This document shows, piece after piece, positions 36,312 through 46,769 of a DNA stretch of 54,704 bases. Position 1 is the stretch's first letter, and each line of letters begins with the position of its first letter. Location of the stretch: assembly GCA_903908165.1 (NCBI GenBank), contig CAIVQX010000123.1:1-54704 (forward strand), read 5' to 3'. The position numbers and the translations under genes were made by a program. This stretch comes from an uncultured Methylococcaceae bacterium. GTDB lineage: Bacteria; Pseudomonadota; Gammaproteobacteria; Methylococcales; Methylomonadaceae. The notes under the pieces were generated by a model that worked only from the letters and a program-made list of their open reading frames with translations, was not told where the DNA came from and did no database searches.

Positions 36312-37800
36312 AGAAATTTTGTTAGTAGCCGAGGTTTTTTCGAATGAAAGGGAAATTGATAAAGAAATAGTCTTTCAGGCGATAGAGTCGGCTTTAGAAG
36401 CGGCTACTCTAAAACGGCACGCTAATCCAATAAAAGCACGTGTTGCGATTGATCGAAAGACAGGGGATTATGTTACATACAGGCAATGGGAGGTCGTTGA
36501 TGTTAATCCAACTTGTCCTGGAGATGTAGAGTTTCCAACTACTCAGGTTTTGTTAGAAGTTGCTAGACTTGATAATGCTGATATTCAAATCGGTGATTTA
36601 GTAGAAGAAGAAATTGAATCTGTTGATTTTGGAAGGATAGCTGCCCAAACTGCCAAGCAAGTGATTATCCACAAGGTTAGAGAAGCTGAGCGTAGTAAAA
36701 TTGTCGAAGCTTATAAAAGTCGTGTTGGTGAACTTATTACAGGTATTGTAAAGCGCATTGAAAAGGGAAGTGTTTATTTGGATCTAGGTGGTCATGTAGA
36801 AGCCTTTATTGCTAAAGAAGATTTGATTCCACGTGAGGCAATTCGTATTGGAGATCGGATTAGAGGTTATTTAAAAGATGTGCGATCAGAAGTTCGTGGA
36901 CCTCAATTATTTGTAAGTCGAACAGCGCCTGAATTATTAATAGCTTTGTTCCGGTTGGAAGTGCCTGAAGTGGGCGAAGGACTTATATCTGTTATAGGTG
37001 CAGCTCGAGATCCTGGGTCTAGAGCAAAGTTGGCGGTGAAGAGTAATGATCCCAGATTAGATCCGGTTGGAGCCTGTGTGGGTATGAGAGGATCGAGAGT
37101 TCAGTCGGTTACTAATGAGCTGGCAGGCGAGCGTGTGGATATAATTCTTTGGAACCCAAGTGAGGCGCAATTTGTAATTAATGCGATGTCACCTGCAGAA
37201 ATTGAATCGATTGTTGTTGATGAAGATAAACATATCATGGATCTAGCGGTAAACTCTGATAATCTATCTCAAGCTATTGGTCGTGGTGGTCAAAATGTCC
37301 GGCTTGCGAGTCAATTAACAGGTTGGGAATTAAATGTTATTGACTCTTCTAAAGCAGAGGAGAACGCAGAAGCAGAAGTAGGTAAGATAAAGCAATTGTT
37401 CATTGATCAGTTAGATGTTGATGAAGATATTGCTTTGGTTTTGGCTGAAGAGGGATTTATTAGCGTAGAAGAAATTGCTTATGTGCCAGTAAGTGAAATG
37501 CTTGAAATTGATGGTTTTGATGAAGATTTGGTAAATGAATTAAGAAGTCGTGCAAAAGATGCTTTATTGATTAGTGCAATTGCGATGGAAGAGAAAATCG
37601 ACTCAGCAGAGCCAGCTCAGGATTTGCTTGAAATGGAAGGAATGGATGATGATCTGGCCTATGAGCTGGCGAGCCAAGGTATTATCACAATGGATAATTT
37701 GGCTGAGCAGTCGGTTGATGATTTGCTGGGTTTTAAGGGTATGAATGAAGAACGGGCGGCAAAATTAATTATGAAGGCGCGTGAGCCTTGGTTTGCTTAA
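36301..37800 (+). CDS. nusA: transcription termination/antitermination factor NusA
   Basis: 499 residues from the ATG at 36301 (GGAGG six nt before). An upstream in-frame start (36283) would lie inside rimP and push back the N-terminus. N-terminal RNAP-binding domain, S1 domain ([22 protein letters not shown]), two KH domains ([40 protein letters not shown]), and two C-terminal acidic helix-hairpin repeats as in E. coli. It pauses, terminates and supports antitermination, and probably regulates its own operon at the leader terminators. Confidence 0.97.
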   Translation: MANKEILLVAEVFSNEREIDKEIVFQAIESALEAATLKRHANPIKARVAIDRKTGDYVTYRQWEVVDVNPTCPGDVEFPTTQVLLEVARLDNADIQIGDLVEEEIESVDFGRIAAQTAKQVIIHKVREAERSKIVEAYKSRVGELITGIVKRIEKGSVYLDLGGHVEAFIAKEDLIPREAIRIGDRIRGYLKDVRSEVRGPQLFVSRTAPELLIALFRLEVPEVGEGLISVIGAARDPGSRAKLAVKSNDPRLDPVGACVGMRGSRVQSVTNELAGERVDIILWNPSEAQFVINAMSPAEIESIVVDEDKHIMDLAVNSDNLSQAIGRGGQNVRLASQLTGWELNVIDSSKAEENAEAEVGKIKQLFIDQLDVDEDIALVLAEEGFISVEEIAYVPVSEMLEIDGFDEDLVNELRSRAKDALLISAIAMEEKIDSAEPAQDLLEMEGMDDDLAYELASQGIITMDNLAEQSVDDLLGFKGMNEERAAKLIMKAREPWFA

Positions 37801-37830
37801 GGTGCATAGCGAGTAAGTAAGGGGCAAAAG

Positions 37831-40461
37831 ATGAGCGATAAAACAGTACAACAATTAGCAGAGATAGTAAAAATCCCTCTGGAGCGATTATTAGAGCAGT
37901 TAAAAGAAGCAGGGTTATCCGCTACTTCAGCTGATGACTACATAAATGAAGACGAAAAAATGCAATTGCTTGCGCATTTGCGAAAACGGCATGGTAAAAC
38001 TGAGGGTGAAGTCGGTAATGCTCCTAGGCGAGTTACTCTAGAGCGTAGAAAAGTAACGGAAATGAAGCAGGCTAGTGCTTCTGGCAGTTTAACCAAAACA
38101 ATTAGTGTTGAAGTACGAAAAAAGAAAACGTATATAAAACGCAGTGAAGTTGGAGATACTGATCAAGAAGTAGTTCATAGTCCAATTGCATTTGAGCAGA
38201 AACAAACTGAAGATGTCAGTTTACTGGAAACTGAAAAGTTATCTGTTGTTGAGAGTAAGGATGTCGAAGTTGTTTCAGCGGAAAATGAAGTTGAATCTAT
38301 TGAAGATCAGCTTGAAATAATACCAGTGTCTGAATTGGATGACGAATTTGAACTTGAGCCTATAGAAGCCGTTGATTCTGAATTTAAGTTTGAAAATTTA
38401 AAAGTAAAAGAAGAGAAGAAAATTAAGCTGGAAAAATCGATTAAAACGAAAGAAATTGAAGATGCCAAGAAAAAACAGCAAGAGAAAGAAAGTAGATTGG
38501 AAGAATCAATTAGAAAAAATGCAGACAAAGTAAGGCAACAGGCTGCTGATAAACAGGAGACTTTGCATAGAAAGAAGCAGGAGGAAATTACTCGACTGCC
38601 TGGTAGAGATGCCAAAAAAGGTAAGAAAAAAGTTAAACAAAATCAGAAAAATAATATTCAATCTGATGGTAAACATCAATTTGAAATGCCAGTTACTCCC
38701 ATAATTAAAGAAGTTTCAATACCAGAGTTTATTATTGTATCTGATTTGGCGCAGAAAATGAGCGTTAAAGTTGCTTTGGTAATTAAGCAATTAATGAAGC
38801 TGGGCATTATGGCTACCATTAATCAAAGTATTGATCAGGATACGGCTGTTATTTTGGTTGAAGAAATGGGGCACAAAGCGATTATGCAGAGTGACGATGA
38901 TCTTGAGCAAGAAATGTTGGCTGAAGCGCAAGTTGAAGATATTCGGGTAGCATTACCACGGGCCCCGATTGTGACTATTATGGGCCACGTAGATCACGGT
39001 AAGACTTCATTACTTGACTATATTCGCAAAACACGTGTTGCTGCAGGCGAAGCCGGGGGGATTACTCAGCATATAGGAGCTTACCAGGTAAAAACCGATC
39101 ATGGCTCCGTAACATTTTTAGACACGCCAGGTCATGCCGCTTTTACAGCCATGAGAGCCCGAGGAGCAGATATTACTGACGTTGTGATTGTTGTTGTGGC
39201 GGCTGATGATGGTGTGATGCCGCAAACAAAAGAAGCTGTTGAGCATGCTAAAGCGGCTAATGTTCCTATTATTGTTGCGATTAACAAAATAGATAAGCCT
39301 GATGCTAACCCTGAGAAAGTTATGCAAGAATTGTCGGTGATTGACGTTATTGCAGAAGAGTGGGGTGGTGATGTTCAGTTTTTGAAGATTTCTGCCAAGA
39401 CAGGTGTCGGTATTGATGAGTTAATTGAAGCCTTAATTGTTCAGACAGAAATATTAGAATTAAAAGCCCCTATTGAGGGTGCTGCATCCGGATTAGTAAT
39501 TGAATCAAGGTTGGACAAAGGTCGGGGTGCGGTTGCAACAGTCATGGTTCAAAAAGGAACTTTGGAGAATGGTCAAATGGTCTTATGTGGCCAAGAATAT
39601 GGTCGTGTTAGAGCAATGTTTAATGAAAATGGCAAAGCTATTAAAGAAGCAGGGCCATGTGTGCCAGTTGAAATACTGGGGCTATCAGGCACGCCGAATG
39701 CCGGTGATGAGTTTTTAGTTGTTCAAAATGAACGTATTGCGAAGGATTTAGCAAAGCATCGTGAAGACCGGAAAAAGTTTACTAAACATGCTGCACAGCA
39801 AGCTTCAAAATTGGATGAAGTTTTTTCTAGAATGGCGAGCGGTGAAATTGCCAGTGTGAATTTGGTTATAAAAACTGATGTTCAAGGTAGCTTAGAGGCT
39901 TTGCGAGGTTCTTTAATAGGGCTATCTAATGAAGAGGTAGAGGTTAAAGTCGTTTTTGGTGGAGTGGGTGGTATTAATGAGGGTGATGCTAATTTAGCAT
40001 TGGCTTCTGGTGCAATTTTGATTGGATTTAATGTTCGTGCAGATGCAACTGCTAGAAAATTGATTGAAGAGAAAAATATTGACTTGCATTATTACAGTGT
40101 AATTTATGATGCGATTGATGAGGTTAAGAAAGCTATCAGCGGTATGTTAGCTCCTGAAATCAAGGAGAATATTGTTGGTCTTGCTGAAGTTCGTGACGTA
40201 TTTAAATCGCCAAAATTTGGTGCAATTGCTGGCTGTATGGTTATTGACGGTATTGTTAAAAGAAGTTTGCCTATACGTGTTTTACGTGAAAACGTGGTTA
40301 TTTATGAAGGTCAGTTGGAGTCTTTGAGGCGTTTTAAAGATGATGCGGCAGAAGTTAAAATGGGCATGGAATGTGGTATAGGTGTGAAGAATTATAACGA
40401 TGTTAAGCCCGGTGATCAGATAGAAGTATTTGAGCGCATAGAAATAAAGCGGGAATTATAA
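37831..40461 (+). CDS. infB: translation initiation factor IF-2
   Basis: 876 residues. N-terminal IF2N module ([20 protein letters not shown]), a long Lys/Glu-rich linker (about 60-300), second IF2N ([17 protein letters not shown]), then the GTPase: GHVDHGKT (385-392), [13 protein letters not shown], and domains II-IV that bind fMet-tRNA. Alternative internal starts that give IF2-beta in E. coli cannot be judged here. It delivers the initiator tRNA encoded by metY upstream in the same operon. Confidence 0.97.
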   Translation: MSDKTVQQLAEIVKIPLERLLEQLKEAGLSATSADDYINEDEKMQLLAHLRKRHGKTEGEVGNAPRRVTLERRKVTEMKQASASGSLTKTISVEVRKKKTYIKRSEVGDTDQEVVHSPIAFEQKQTEDVSLLETEKLSVVESKDVEVVSAENEVESIEDQLEIIPVSELDDEFELEPIEAVDSEFKFENLKVKEEKKIKLEKSIKTKEIEDAKKKQQEKESRLEESIRKNADKVRQQAADKQETLHRKKQEEITRLPGRDAKKGKKKVKQNQKNNIQSDGKHQFEMPVTPIIKEVSIPEFIIVSDLAQKMSVKVALVIKQLMKLGIMATINQSIDQDTAVILVEEMGHKAIMQSDDDLEQEMLAEAQVEDIRVALPRAPIVTIMGHVDHGKTSLLDYIRKTRVAAGEAGGITQHIGAYQVKTDHGSVTFLDTPGHAAFTAMRARGADITDVVIVVVAADDGVMPQTKEAVEHAKAANVPIIVAINKIDKPDANPEKVMQELSVIDVIAEEWGGDVQFLKISAKTGVGIDELIEALIVQTEILELKAPIEGAASGLVIESRLDKGRGAVATVMVQKGTLENGQMVLCGQEYGRVRAMFNENGKAIKEAGPCVPVEILGLSGTPNAGDEFLVVQNERIAKDLAKHREDRKKFTKHAAQQASKLDEVFSRMASGEIASVNLVIKTDVQGSLEALRGSLIGLSNEEVEVKVVFGGVGGINEGDANLALASGAILIGFNVRADATARKLIEEKNIDLHYYSVIYDAIDEVKKAISGMLAPEIKENIVGLAEVRDVFKSPKFGAIAGCMVIDGIVKRSLPIRVLRENVVIYEGQLESLRRFKDDAAEVKMGMECGIGVKNYNDVKPGDQIEVFERIEIKREL

Positions 40462-40465
40462 GTTT

Positions 40466-40840
40466 ATGGCAAAAGAGTTTGGACGTAATGCACGTGTTTC
40501 ATCGCAGATGCAAAAGGAACTTTCTCTAATATTGCAACGAGATATCGATGATTCCAGATTAGGGTTTATAACCATTAACGAAGTCGTGGTGACAAAAGAT
40601 CTAGCAGTTGCAAAAGTATACGTTACTGTATTGAATGTTGATGAACAAGGTAAACGTGACAACGTTAAATTGTTAAATGAGATATCCCCAGTAATTCGGC
40701 ATCAGTTAGCGAAAAGAATGCGTTTAAGGCATATATCTGAATTACGTTTTCACTATGATGATTCATTTGATACAGGTATGAGAGTTGCTGAGTTATTAAG
40801 TGATGTAAGCAAGTATAATTTAGATCAATCAGATACATGA
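40466..40840 (+). CDS. rbfA: ribosome-binding factor A RbfA
   Basis: 124 residues with a KH-like fold: FGRNARVSSQMQKELSLIL, DLAVAKVYVTVL and LRHISELRFHYDDSFD are standard. It is needed for 16S 5' processing and cold adaptation. It starts 4 bp after infB and overlaps truB by 4 bp (ATGA). Confidence 0.96.
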   Translation: MAKEFGRNARVSSQMQKELSLILQRDIDDSRLGFITINEVVVTKDLAVAKVYVTVLNVDEQGKRDNVKLLNEISPVIRHQLAKRMRLRHISELRFHYDDSFDTGMRVAELLSDVSKYNLDQSDT

Positions 40841-41775
40841 GTAAACGCACATCTGGGAATAATGTTCATGGTATTTTGTTGCTGGATAAGCGTTTAGGAG
40901 TTTCTTCAAATAAAGCTTTACAAGAAGTAAGGCATTTATTTAACGCTAACAAAGCCGGTCATACCGGTAGCTTAGATCCTTTGGCAACCGGATTATTGCC
41001 ACTTTGTTTTGGCGAGGCAACAAAAGTATCTGGATTAATGCTTGATGATAATAAGCGTTATCAGGTCGTGATTCAGTTGGGTATTATGACTGATACAGGT
41101 GATGCTGAAGGTAAAGTTATAGCTACGAAGCCTGTTCCTTTATTTTCATCTGAAGAAATATGTGCTTGCTTGCAAGCATTTATAGGTGAAATTGAGCAAG
41201 TTCCTCCTATGTATTCAGCTTTAAAGCATAATGGTAGAAAGCTCTATGAATTAGCACGAGAAGGTAAAGTTATTGAGCGAAAAGCTCGCAGAATAAAAAT
41301 ATTAGATTTGATGCAATTATCAAATTTTGATGCGACAACTAGAATATCTGATCAAATAATTTTAGAAGTATATTGTTCCAAAGGAACTTATATTAGGTCA
41401 TTGGCTGAGGATATTGGTCATTTTTTAGGTTGTGGTGGAACAGTAAAGGCCTTGCGTCGAATAGAATCAGGTCAGTTTAATATTACTCAAGCGAAGACTA
41501 TTGAACAATTAAAGGCCATGGATGAACAGTCTTTATATGAATCTCTAATCAATGTAGATAAGCCATTAGAAAAATTACCATCAGTGTATTTGTCAGATCA
41601 AGAAGCCATTGCTATAAAATATGGACAGTCTATTAATTCAAAATTGGAATTAAGTATTGCTATGCAGCCTGGTCCGCTAAGGATGTATCATGCCTCAGCT
41701 TTTTTAGGTTTGGGAGAAATGCAAATAGATGGTAAAATAGCACCGAAAAAATTATTTAATATAAACATGCAGTAG
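40837..41775 (+). CDS. truB: tRNA pseudouridine-55 synthase TruB
   Basis: 312 residues. Catalytic Asp47 in GHTGSLDPLATG; QVPPMYSALKHNGRKLYELA and YIRSLAEDIGH are the other family motifs. A C-terminal PUA-like part follows. It isomerises U55 in the T-loop of tRNAs. Terminator at 41776-41802 follows directly. Confidence 0.96.
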   Translation: MSKRTSGNNVHGILLLDKRLGVSSNKALQEVRHLFNANKAGHTGSLDPLATGLLPLCFGEATKVSGLMLDDNKRYQVVIQLGIMTDTGDAEGKVIATKPVPLFSSEEICACLQAFIGEIEQVPPMYSALKHNGRKLYELAREGKVIERKARRIKILDLMQLSNFDATTRISDQIILEVYCSKGTYIRSLAEDIGHFLGCGGTVKALRRIESGQFNITQAKTIEQLKAMDEQSLYESLINVDKPLEKLPSVYLSDQEAIAIKYGQSINSKLELSIAMQPGPLRMYHASAFLGLGEMQIDGKIAPKKLFNINMQ

Positions 41776-41802
41776 AAACGTTCAAAGTTACGTTTTTTTT
41801 TT
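41776..41802 (+). terminator. intrinsic terminator between truB and rpsO
   Basis: AAACGT (41776-41781), 8-nt loop, ACGTTT (41790-41795), run of T to 41802. It separates the upstream operon from rpsO-pnp, which then needs its own promoter. The best -10 is TATAAA at 41841-41846 with a poor -35 (TCTACA). Confidence 0.7.
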
Positions 41803-41849
41803 CATAAATTCTGATTTCTACACCCTATCGTGGTAATCAGTATAAAAAT

Positions 41850-41867
41850 AGCCGCCAGTAGGTGGCT
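41850..41867 (+). promoter_or_regulatory. hairpin in the rpsO leader, possible S15 autoregulatory site
   Basis: AGCCGCC (41850-41856), AGTA loop, GGTGGCT (41861-41867): seven pairs including one G-U, 30 nt before the rpsO ATG. S15 represses its own mRNA in several bacteria through leader structures. Whether this fold is that element cannot be decided by eye. Confidence 0.35.
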
Positions 41868-41897
41868 TTGATTTTAATTTAATCTTAGGGATTATAA

Positions 41898-42167
41898 ATG
41901 CCATTTACAGCAGAGCAAAAAAAAGCGGTTGTCGAAGCGTATCGTCAATCAGAGACAGATACTGGATCACCAGAGGTTCAGGTTGCGTTGTTAACAGCCC
42001 ATATTTTACATTTAACACCACATTTCGCAGCACATAAAAAAGATAACCATTCACGTCGCGGTTTATTGCGTATGGTTAATCAACGTCGTAAGTTACTTGA
42101 TTATCTAAAAAATAAAGATAGCAGTCGTTATCGTTCGTTGATTGAGCGATTAGGCCTACGTAAGTAA
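41898..42167 (+). CDS. rpsO: 30S ribosomal protein S15
   Basis: 89 residues, exact family length. [19 protein letters not shown] and [22 protein letters not shown] are canonical. It binds 16S helices 20-22 early in assembly. Own terminator-bounded unit with pnp, as in E. coli. Confidence 0.98.
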   Translation: MPFTAEQKKAVVEAYRQSETDTGSPEVQVALLTAHILHLTPHFAAHKKDNHSRRGLLRMVNQRRKLLDYLKNKDSSRYRSLIERLGLRK

Positions 42168-42227
42168 ATTACAGCGCTCACTTGCCGTTATGTAATTTTG
42201 AGTAAATAAATTATTAACGGCGCATAG

Positions 42228-42250
42228 GAGATCTTGATATTCAAGGTCTC
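42228..42250 (+). ncRNA. hairpin in the pnp leader (RNase III-type autoregulatory element)
   Basis: GAGATCTTGA (42228-42237), TAT loop, TCAAGGTCTC (42241-42250): ten pairs with one G-T/U, located 33 nt before the pnp start. In E. coli a longer stem at this place is cut by RNase III and PNPase then represses its own translation. Position and shape match; the actual regulation is inferred. Confidence 0.6.
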
Positions 42251-42282
42251 TGTAAATATTATCTACGCAAAGGAACCTTATA

Positions 42283-44358
42283 GTGAATCCTATTAGGAAA
42301 GAATTTCAGTACGGCGATCATCTTGTTACGCTAGAAACTGGTGAAATAGCACGTCAAGCAGATGGTGCTGTCATAATTAATGTTGAGGGAACATCACTAC
42401 TGGTTACAGTAGTTGGTAAAAAAGAAGCCAATGGGGGTGATTTTTTTCCACTAACGGTCAATTATCAGGAAAAAGCATATGCAGCAGGTAAAATTCCTGG
42501 TGGTTTTTTCAAGAGAGAAGGACGGCCCAGTGAAAAAGAAACTCTAACATCTAGATTGATTGATCGGCCAATTCGACCACTCTTTCCTGAAGGTTATACT
42601 AATGAAGTTCAGATTATTGCCACAGTAATATCACTGAACCCTGAAGTTGATCCTGAAATTCCTGCTCTGTTAGGTGCTTCCGCTGCTTTAGCAGTCTCAG
42701 GATTACCTTTCAATGGACCAATAGGCGCCGCTTGTGTAGGATACAAAGACGGTGTTTATTTGATAAATCCGTCCCCTGATGCTTTAAAAGAATCTGAATT
42801 AATTTTGGTTGTTGCTGGTACAGCCCAAGCGGTATTGATGGTTGAATCTGAAGCTATTGGTTTATCAGAAGAAGTCATGTTGGGTGCTGTTTTGTTTGGT
42901 CATGAGCAAATGCAAGTTGCAATTAACGCCATAAATGAATTTGCCCAAGATGCGGGTACTGGCGTTGTTGAATGGGTGGCGCCTGAAGCCAATGCTGAAT
43001 TAATTCAGCTCGTGACAGAAGTAGTAGAAGAAGGCATTAAATCAGCTTATACCATTCCAGAAAAATTAGTTCGACAAGAACACCTTAAAGGTATTCGTAA
43101 TGCAATTGTAGAAAAATTATCTCTTAATTATGCTGAAAATGAGATACGTGGAATTATTGAAAATTTAGAGTATCGAATTGTTCGTAACGCCATACTTAAT
43201 GAAAGTAAGCGAATTGATGGACGACCACTGGATAAGATTAGACCAATTTCTATTCGAACAGGAGTCTTGCCTCGAACTCACGGTTCTGCGTTATTTACTA
43301 GAGGTGAAACTCAGGCTTTAGTGATTGCAACATTAGGTACTGCTCGTGATGCACAAATTATTGACGCATTGGCTGGTGAATATAAAGAACCGTTCATGTT
43401 GCATTACAACTTTCCTCCTTACAGTGTTGGGGAAACAGGGTTCGTTGGTTCACCAAAACGTCGTGAAATAGGTCATGGTCGATTGGCGAAACGTGGCGTA
43501 GCTGCAGTTTTACCAAATATGGATGAATTTCCTTATACTATTCGTGTAGTTTCTGAAATCACTGAATCAAATGGTTCTAGTTCTATGGCTTCAGTATGCG
43601 GCAGTAGTCTGGCATTAATGGACGCCGGTGTGCCAATTAAATCACCTGTTGCAGGTATAGCAATGGGATTGATTAAAGAAGGTGATAGCTTTGCTGTTTT
43701 GTCTGATATCATGGGGGACGAAGATCATCTTGGTGATATGGATTTTAAAGTAGCGGGTTCTGTTGATGGAATTACTGCGTTGCAAATGGACATCAAGATA
43801 GATGGCATAACTGCAGAAATCATGAAGACTGCTTTAGAACAAGCAAAACAAGGTCGTTTGCATATTTTGAATGAAATGAATAAAGCATTATCAAGCACAC
43901 GCGATGAAATGTCAGATTTTGCTCCACGTATAATCACATTTAAAATTGATCCTAGTAAAATTCGAGAAGTGATCGGTAAGGGTGGTGCAACTATCCGCAG
44001 CATAACTGAACAAACCGGAGCCAGTGTTGATTTAACTGATGATGGTATCGTTAAAGTCGCTTCAGTTGATAAAGCAGCGGGTGAAGAAGCTCGTCGTCTT
44101 ATCGAAGAAATTACGGCTGAAGTTGAAGTTGGCAAGACCTATGAAGGTAAAGTTGCCAGACTGATGGATTTTGGTGCATTTGTTACCATTCTTCCTGGTA
44201 AAGATGGATTGGTTCACATCTCACAAATTTCAGATGAGCACGTTGATAAAGTAAGTGATCGTTTGAGTGAAGGTGATGTGGTTAGAGTTAAAGTCCTTGA
44301 AATTGATCGCCAAGGCAGAGTCAGATTAAGTATTAAAGAAGTTGATAAAGAGTCGTAG
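42283..44358 (+). CDS. pnp: polyribonucleotide nucleotidyltransferase PNPase
   Basis: 691 residues from a GTG behind AAGGAACC. Two RNase PH domains ([35 protein letters not shown]), helical linker, KH domain with [12 protein letters not shown] (about 563-574), and a C-terminal S1 domain ([20 protein letters not shown]). 3'-5' phosphorolytic RNA decay, degradosome partner. Ends the operon; a terminator follows. Confidence 0.98.
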   Translation: MNPIRKEFQYGDHLVTLETGEIARQADGAVIINVEGTSLLVTVVGKKEANGGDFFPLTVNYQEKAYAAGKIPGGFFKREGRPSEKETLTSRLIDRPIRPLFPEGYTNEVQIIATVISLNPEVDPEIPALLGASAALAVSGLPFNGPIGAACVGYKDGVYLINPSPDALKESELILVVAGTAQAVLMVESEAIGLSEEVMLGAVLFGHEQMQVAINAINEFAQDAGTGVVEWVAPEANAELIQLVTEVVEEGIKSAYTIPEKLVRQEHLKGIRNAIVEKLSLNYAENEIRGIIENLEYRIVRNAILNESKRIDGRPLDKIRPISIRTGVLPRTHGSALFTRGETQALVIATLGTARDAQIIDALAGEYKEPFMLHYNFPPYSVGETGFVGSPKRREIGHGRLAKRGVAAVLPNMDEFPYTIRVVSEITESNGSSSMASVCGSSLALMDAGVPIKSPVAGIAMGLIKEGDSFAVLSDIMGDEDHLGDMDFKVAGSVDGITALQMDIKIDGITAEIMKTALEQAKQGRLHILNEMNKALSSTRDEMSDFAPRIITFKIDPSKIREVIGKGGATIRSITEQTGASVDLTDDGIVKVASVDKAAGEEARRLIEEITAEVEVGKTYEGKVARLMDFGAFVTILPGKDGLVHISQISDEHVDKVSDRLSEGDVVRVKVLEIDRQGRVRLSIKEVDKES

Positions 44359-44377
44359 ATCTCAAATAGTAAAAATT

Positions 44378-44404
44378 AAAAAGGGCCTTTCGGCCCTTTT
44401 TTTA
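44378..44404 (+). terminator. intrinsic terminator after pnp
   Basis: AAAAAGGGCC, TTTC loop, GGCCCTTTTTTT. GGGCC (44383-44387) pairs with GGCCC (44392-44396), extended by A/T pairs and followed by T residues. Also serves as a barrier to hypF reading from the right. Confidence 0.9.
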
Positions 44405-44453
44405 TGAACTGTAGTTTTTTAATGATACGTGGCAATAAGCTAACAAATTTCTC

Positions 44454-46742
44454 TTATGTTTTTCCAGCAAAAATAATGCCTGCTTCTATTATTTGACCAA
44501 AACTAATGCCGGCATCATTGCTAGGAATGTATTTTGATATAAGCACCTTAAAACCCTCTGCTTGCAATAAAGTATTAACATATTCAGTTAAACGTTTATT
44601 TTGAAAAACACCACCAGATAAACCGACTACGTTAAAATATTTTTCAGCTCGAATCTTTTTAGCTTGTTGAACTAAGGTCAGCGCCATGCTTGCGTGAAAC
44701 AAATTGCTTCGATCCTCCATGCTTAAAGATTTATTTTGAAGTGGAGTTAAAAGTGGAGCCCAATCACTTAACCATAAGTCATTGCTATCAAAGTATAAGG
44801 GTAACTTAATACCTCTATTAGTTAGTTTACTTCCCACTGTTTCTAAACACATTGAGGCATGGCCTTCAAAGTCTGAATAGTTTAGGATGCCGATCAATGC
44901 AGCTGCGCCATCGAACAGACGACCCACGGAGCTAGAAAACGGGCTGTTTATTTGTTTCTTCCAGGCTTCTTTAAGCAGAGAGGTTTCAGTTGGACAATCG
45001 TGCCATTCTTCTTCATTTTCCCAACATAAAGCTAAGCTACTCCGCCAAGGTTCACGTCCAGCCTTTTCTCCACCAGGTAACCGAAAAGGGCGAAACGAAC
45101 TGACTCTTTGCCAGTTTCCTGGCTTACCGTAAAAACCTTCACCGCCCCAGAGGGTTCCATCTTCTCCATAGCCGTTGCCATCCCAAGTAAATACCAACAG
45201 AGGTTCATCAATTTTATGTTCAGCAACTAAAGCAGAAGCATGCGCATGATGGTGAAATACTTTATGTACGATAAGGCCTGAGCTTTCTGCCCAGCGACTG
45301 GCAGTATAATTAGGATGAGCATCGCAAATACAATAAGTTAATTTAACACCATAAAGAAAGGTAAGATCTTTTATGGTTTGCTCGAAAACCTGTTGACTTC
45401 GAGGTGAGCCAAGATCACCTATATGGGGGGAAATAACTACGCGATTATCCCAAGCTAATGCAATGGTATTTTTCATTTGACCACCAACAGCTAATAGAGG
45501 CTTGGCTAAAGTAAAAGGTAATTCTAGTTCTAGTGGTGCGATTCCACGACTTATTCTTATTGGTTGTGGAAGGTCGGCAATCACTCTGTAAATACTATCA
45601 TCTGCCGGTCTTAAAATAGGTCGATTATGATGTAAAAATACATCAGCGATATGAGCCAATCGGGACTCAACTTGTTCTTGGTCGGTTAATATAGGTTCAT
45701 TACTTATGTTGGCAGATGTTGCTATTAATGCCCCTGAGTAATTATCAAGTAATAAATGGTGTAATGGGCTGTAGGGGAGTAGGATACCCAACTCACTCAT
45801 GCCTGGTGCAATTGACTCAGCTAAATCCGTATTTAATCGTTTTTGAACGAGTACTATAGGGCGGATTGGATTAATTAACAGTGCAGTTTCTTTTGCCGAT
45901 GGATCAGTATATTGTCGAACATAATCTAGGCCATCTTTACCAGACCAAGGTAGCATTATTGCGAATGGTTTGAATTGGCGGTTTTTACGTTGACGTAGTT
46001 CTAATACAGTTGCCTCCGAAGTCGCCGAACAGAGTAAATGATAGCCACCGATTCCTTTAACAGCAACGACTAAACCGGCTTTGAGAGCTGTTACAGCAGC
46101 ATTGAGGGCTAATGCATTATTATTAATTTCCTTTTTATCTGGTTGACAAAATAATAGTGTCGGGCCACAAATAGGGCAGGCTAGTGGTTGTGCATGAAAG
46201 CGTCTATCAAAAGGGTTTTCATAATCTTTCCTGCACGCCGAACAAAGCGGAAAAGTAGCCATGCTCGTGTTAGGTCGATCATAAGGTAGTTGTTTAATTA
46301 AAGTGTATCTGGGACCACATTGTGTGCAATTTATAAATGGATAGTGATAACGACGCTGGTTTTTATCACGCATTTCTGCCAAACAATCGTCACAAATAAA
46401 ATAATCGGGTGGTAAATGTCCCTGATTAATATTACTAGATATACTGGGTAATATTGTAAAGGTATCAAGACTTGTAGCAGTTACCAATTTTGAAATAGGT
46501 TGGATAGGTATGGCTAGAGGTGGCGGTTTATTAATTAATTGTTGTTCGAATTCATTCAAGCTATCGATGTTACCTTGTGCCCATATTTCAACTTCTCCAG
46601 CAGTATTTCGTATCCAACCGGATAAGTTCAGTCGGTCAGCCAAGCTCTTTACAAAAGGTCTAAATCCTACACCTTGCACTCTGCCTGCTATTTTGATGTG
46701 TCTTGCTTGGCACTTAGGTGTGGATAATAGGTAAGTTTTCAT
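44454..46742 (-). CDS. hypF: hydrogenase maturation carbamoyltransferase HypF
   Basis: 762 residues with all four regions. Acylphosphatase domain (AGRVQGVGFRPFVKSLADRL, about 18-37); two zinc fingers (CDDCLAE/CTQCG and CSACRK/CPICG); YrdC-like domain (AVKGIGGYHLL); Kae1-like transferase with HHHAHASALVAEH near 490-502. It loads carbamoyl from carbamoyl-phosphate onto HypE to make the NiFe-site cyanide ligands. It follows hypD by 27 bp. HypE, its acceptor, is not in the window. Confidence 0.97.
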   Translation of the reverse strand: MKTYLLSTPKCQARHIKIAGRVQGVGFRPFVKSLADRLNLSGWIRNTAGEVEIWAQGNIDSLNEFEQQLINKPPPLAIPIQPISKLVTATSLDTFTILPSISSNINQGHLPPDYFICDDCLAEMRDKNQRRYHYPFINCTQCGPRYTLIKQLPYDRPNTSMATFPLCSACRKDYENPFDRRFHAQPLACPICGPTLLFCQPDKKEINNNALALNAAVTALKAGLVVAVKGIGGYHLLCSATSEATVLELRQRKNRQFKPFAIMLPWSGKDGLDYVRQYTDPSAKETALLINPIRPIVLVQKRLNTDLAESIAPGMSELGILLPYSPLHHLLLDNYSGALIATSANISNEPILTDQEQVESRLAHIADVFLHHNRPILRPADDSIYRVIADLPQPIRISRGIAPLELELPFTLAKPLLAVGGQMKNTIALAWDNRVVISPHIGDLGSPRSQQVFEQTIKDLTFLYGVKLTYCICDAHPNYTASRWAESSGLIVHKVFHHHAHASALVAEHKIDEPLLVFTWDGNGYGEDGTLWGGEGFYGKPGNWQRVSSFRPFRLPGGEKAGREPWRSSLALCWENEEEWHDCPTETSLLKEAWKKQINSPFSSSVGRLFDGAAALIGILNYSDFEGHASMCLETVGSKLTNRGIKLPLYFDSNDLWLSDWAPLLTPLQNKSLSMEDRSNLFHASMALTLVQQAKKIRAEKYFNVVGLSGGVFQNKRLTEYVNTLLQAEGFKVLISKYIPSNDAGISFGQIIEAGIIFAGKT

Positions 46743-46769
46743 GACGATATAAAAGTATGCTAATCTAAC

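Noticed and set aside
43725-44135. 136-residue minus-strand frame inside pnp
   Set aside because: Antisense shadow of a strongly conserved gene; low-complexity composition.
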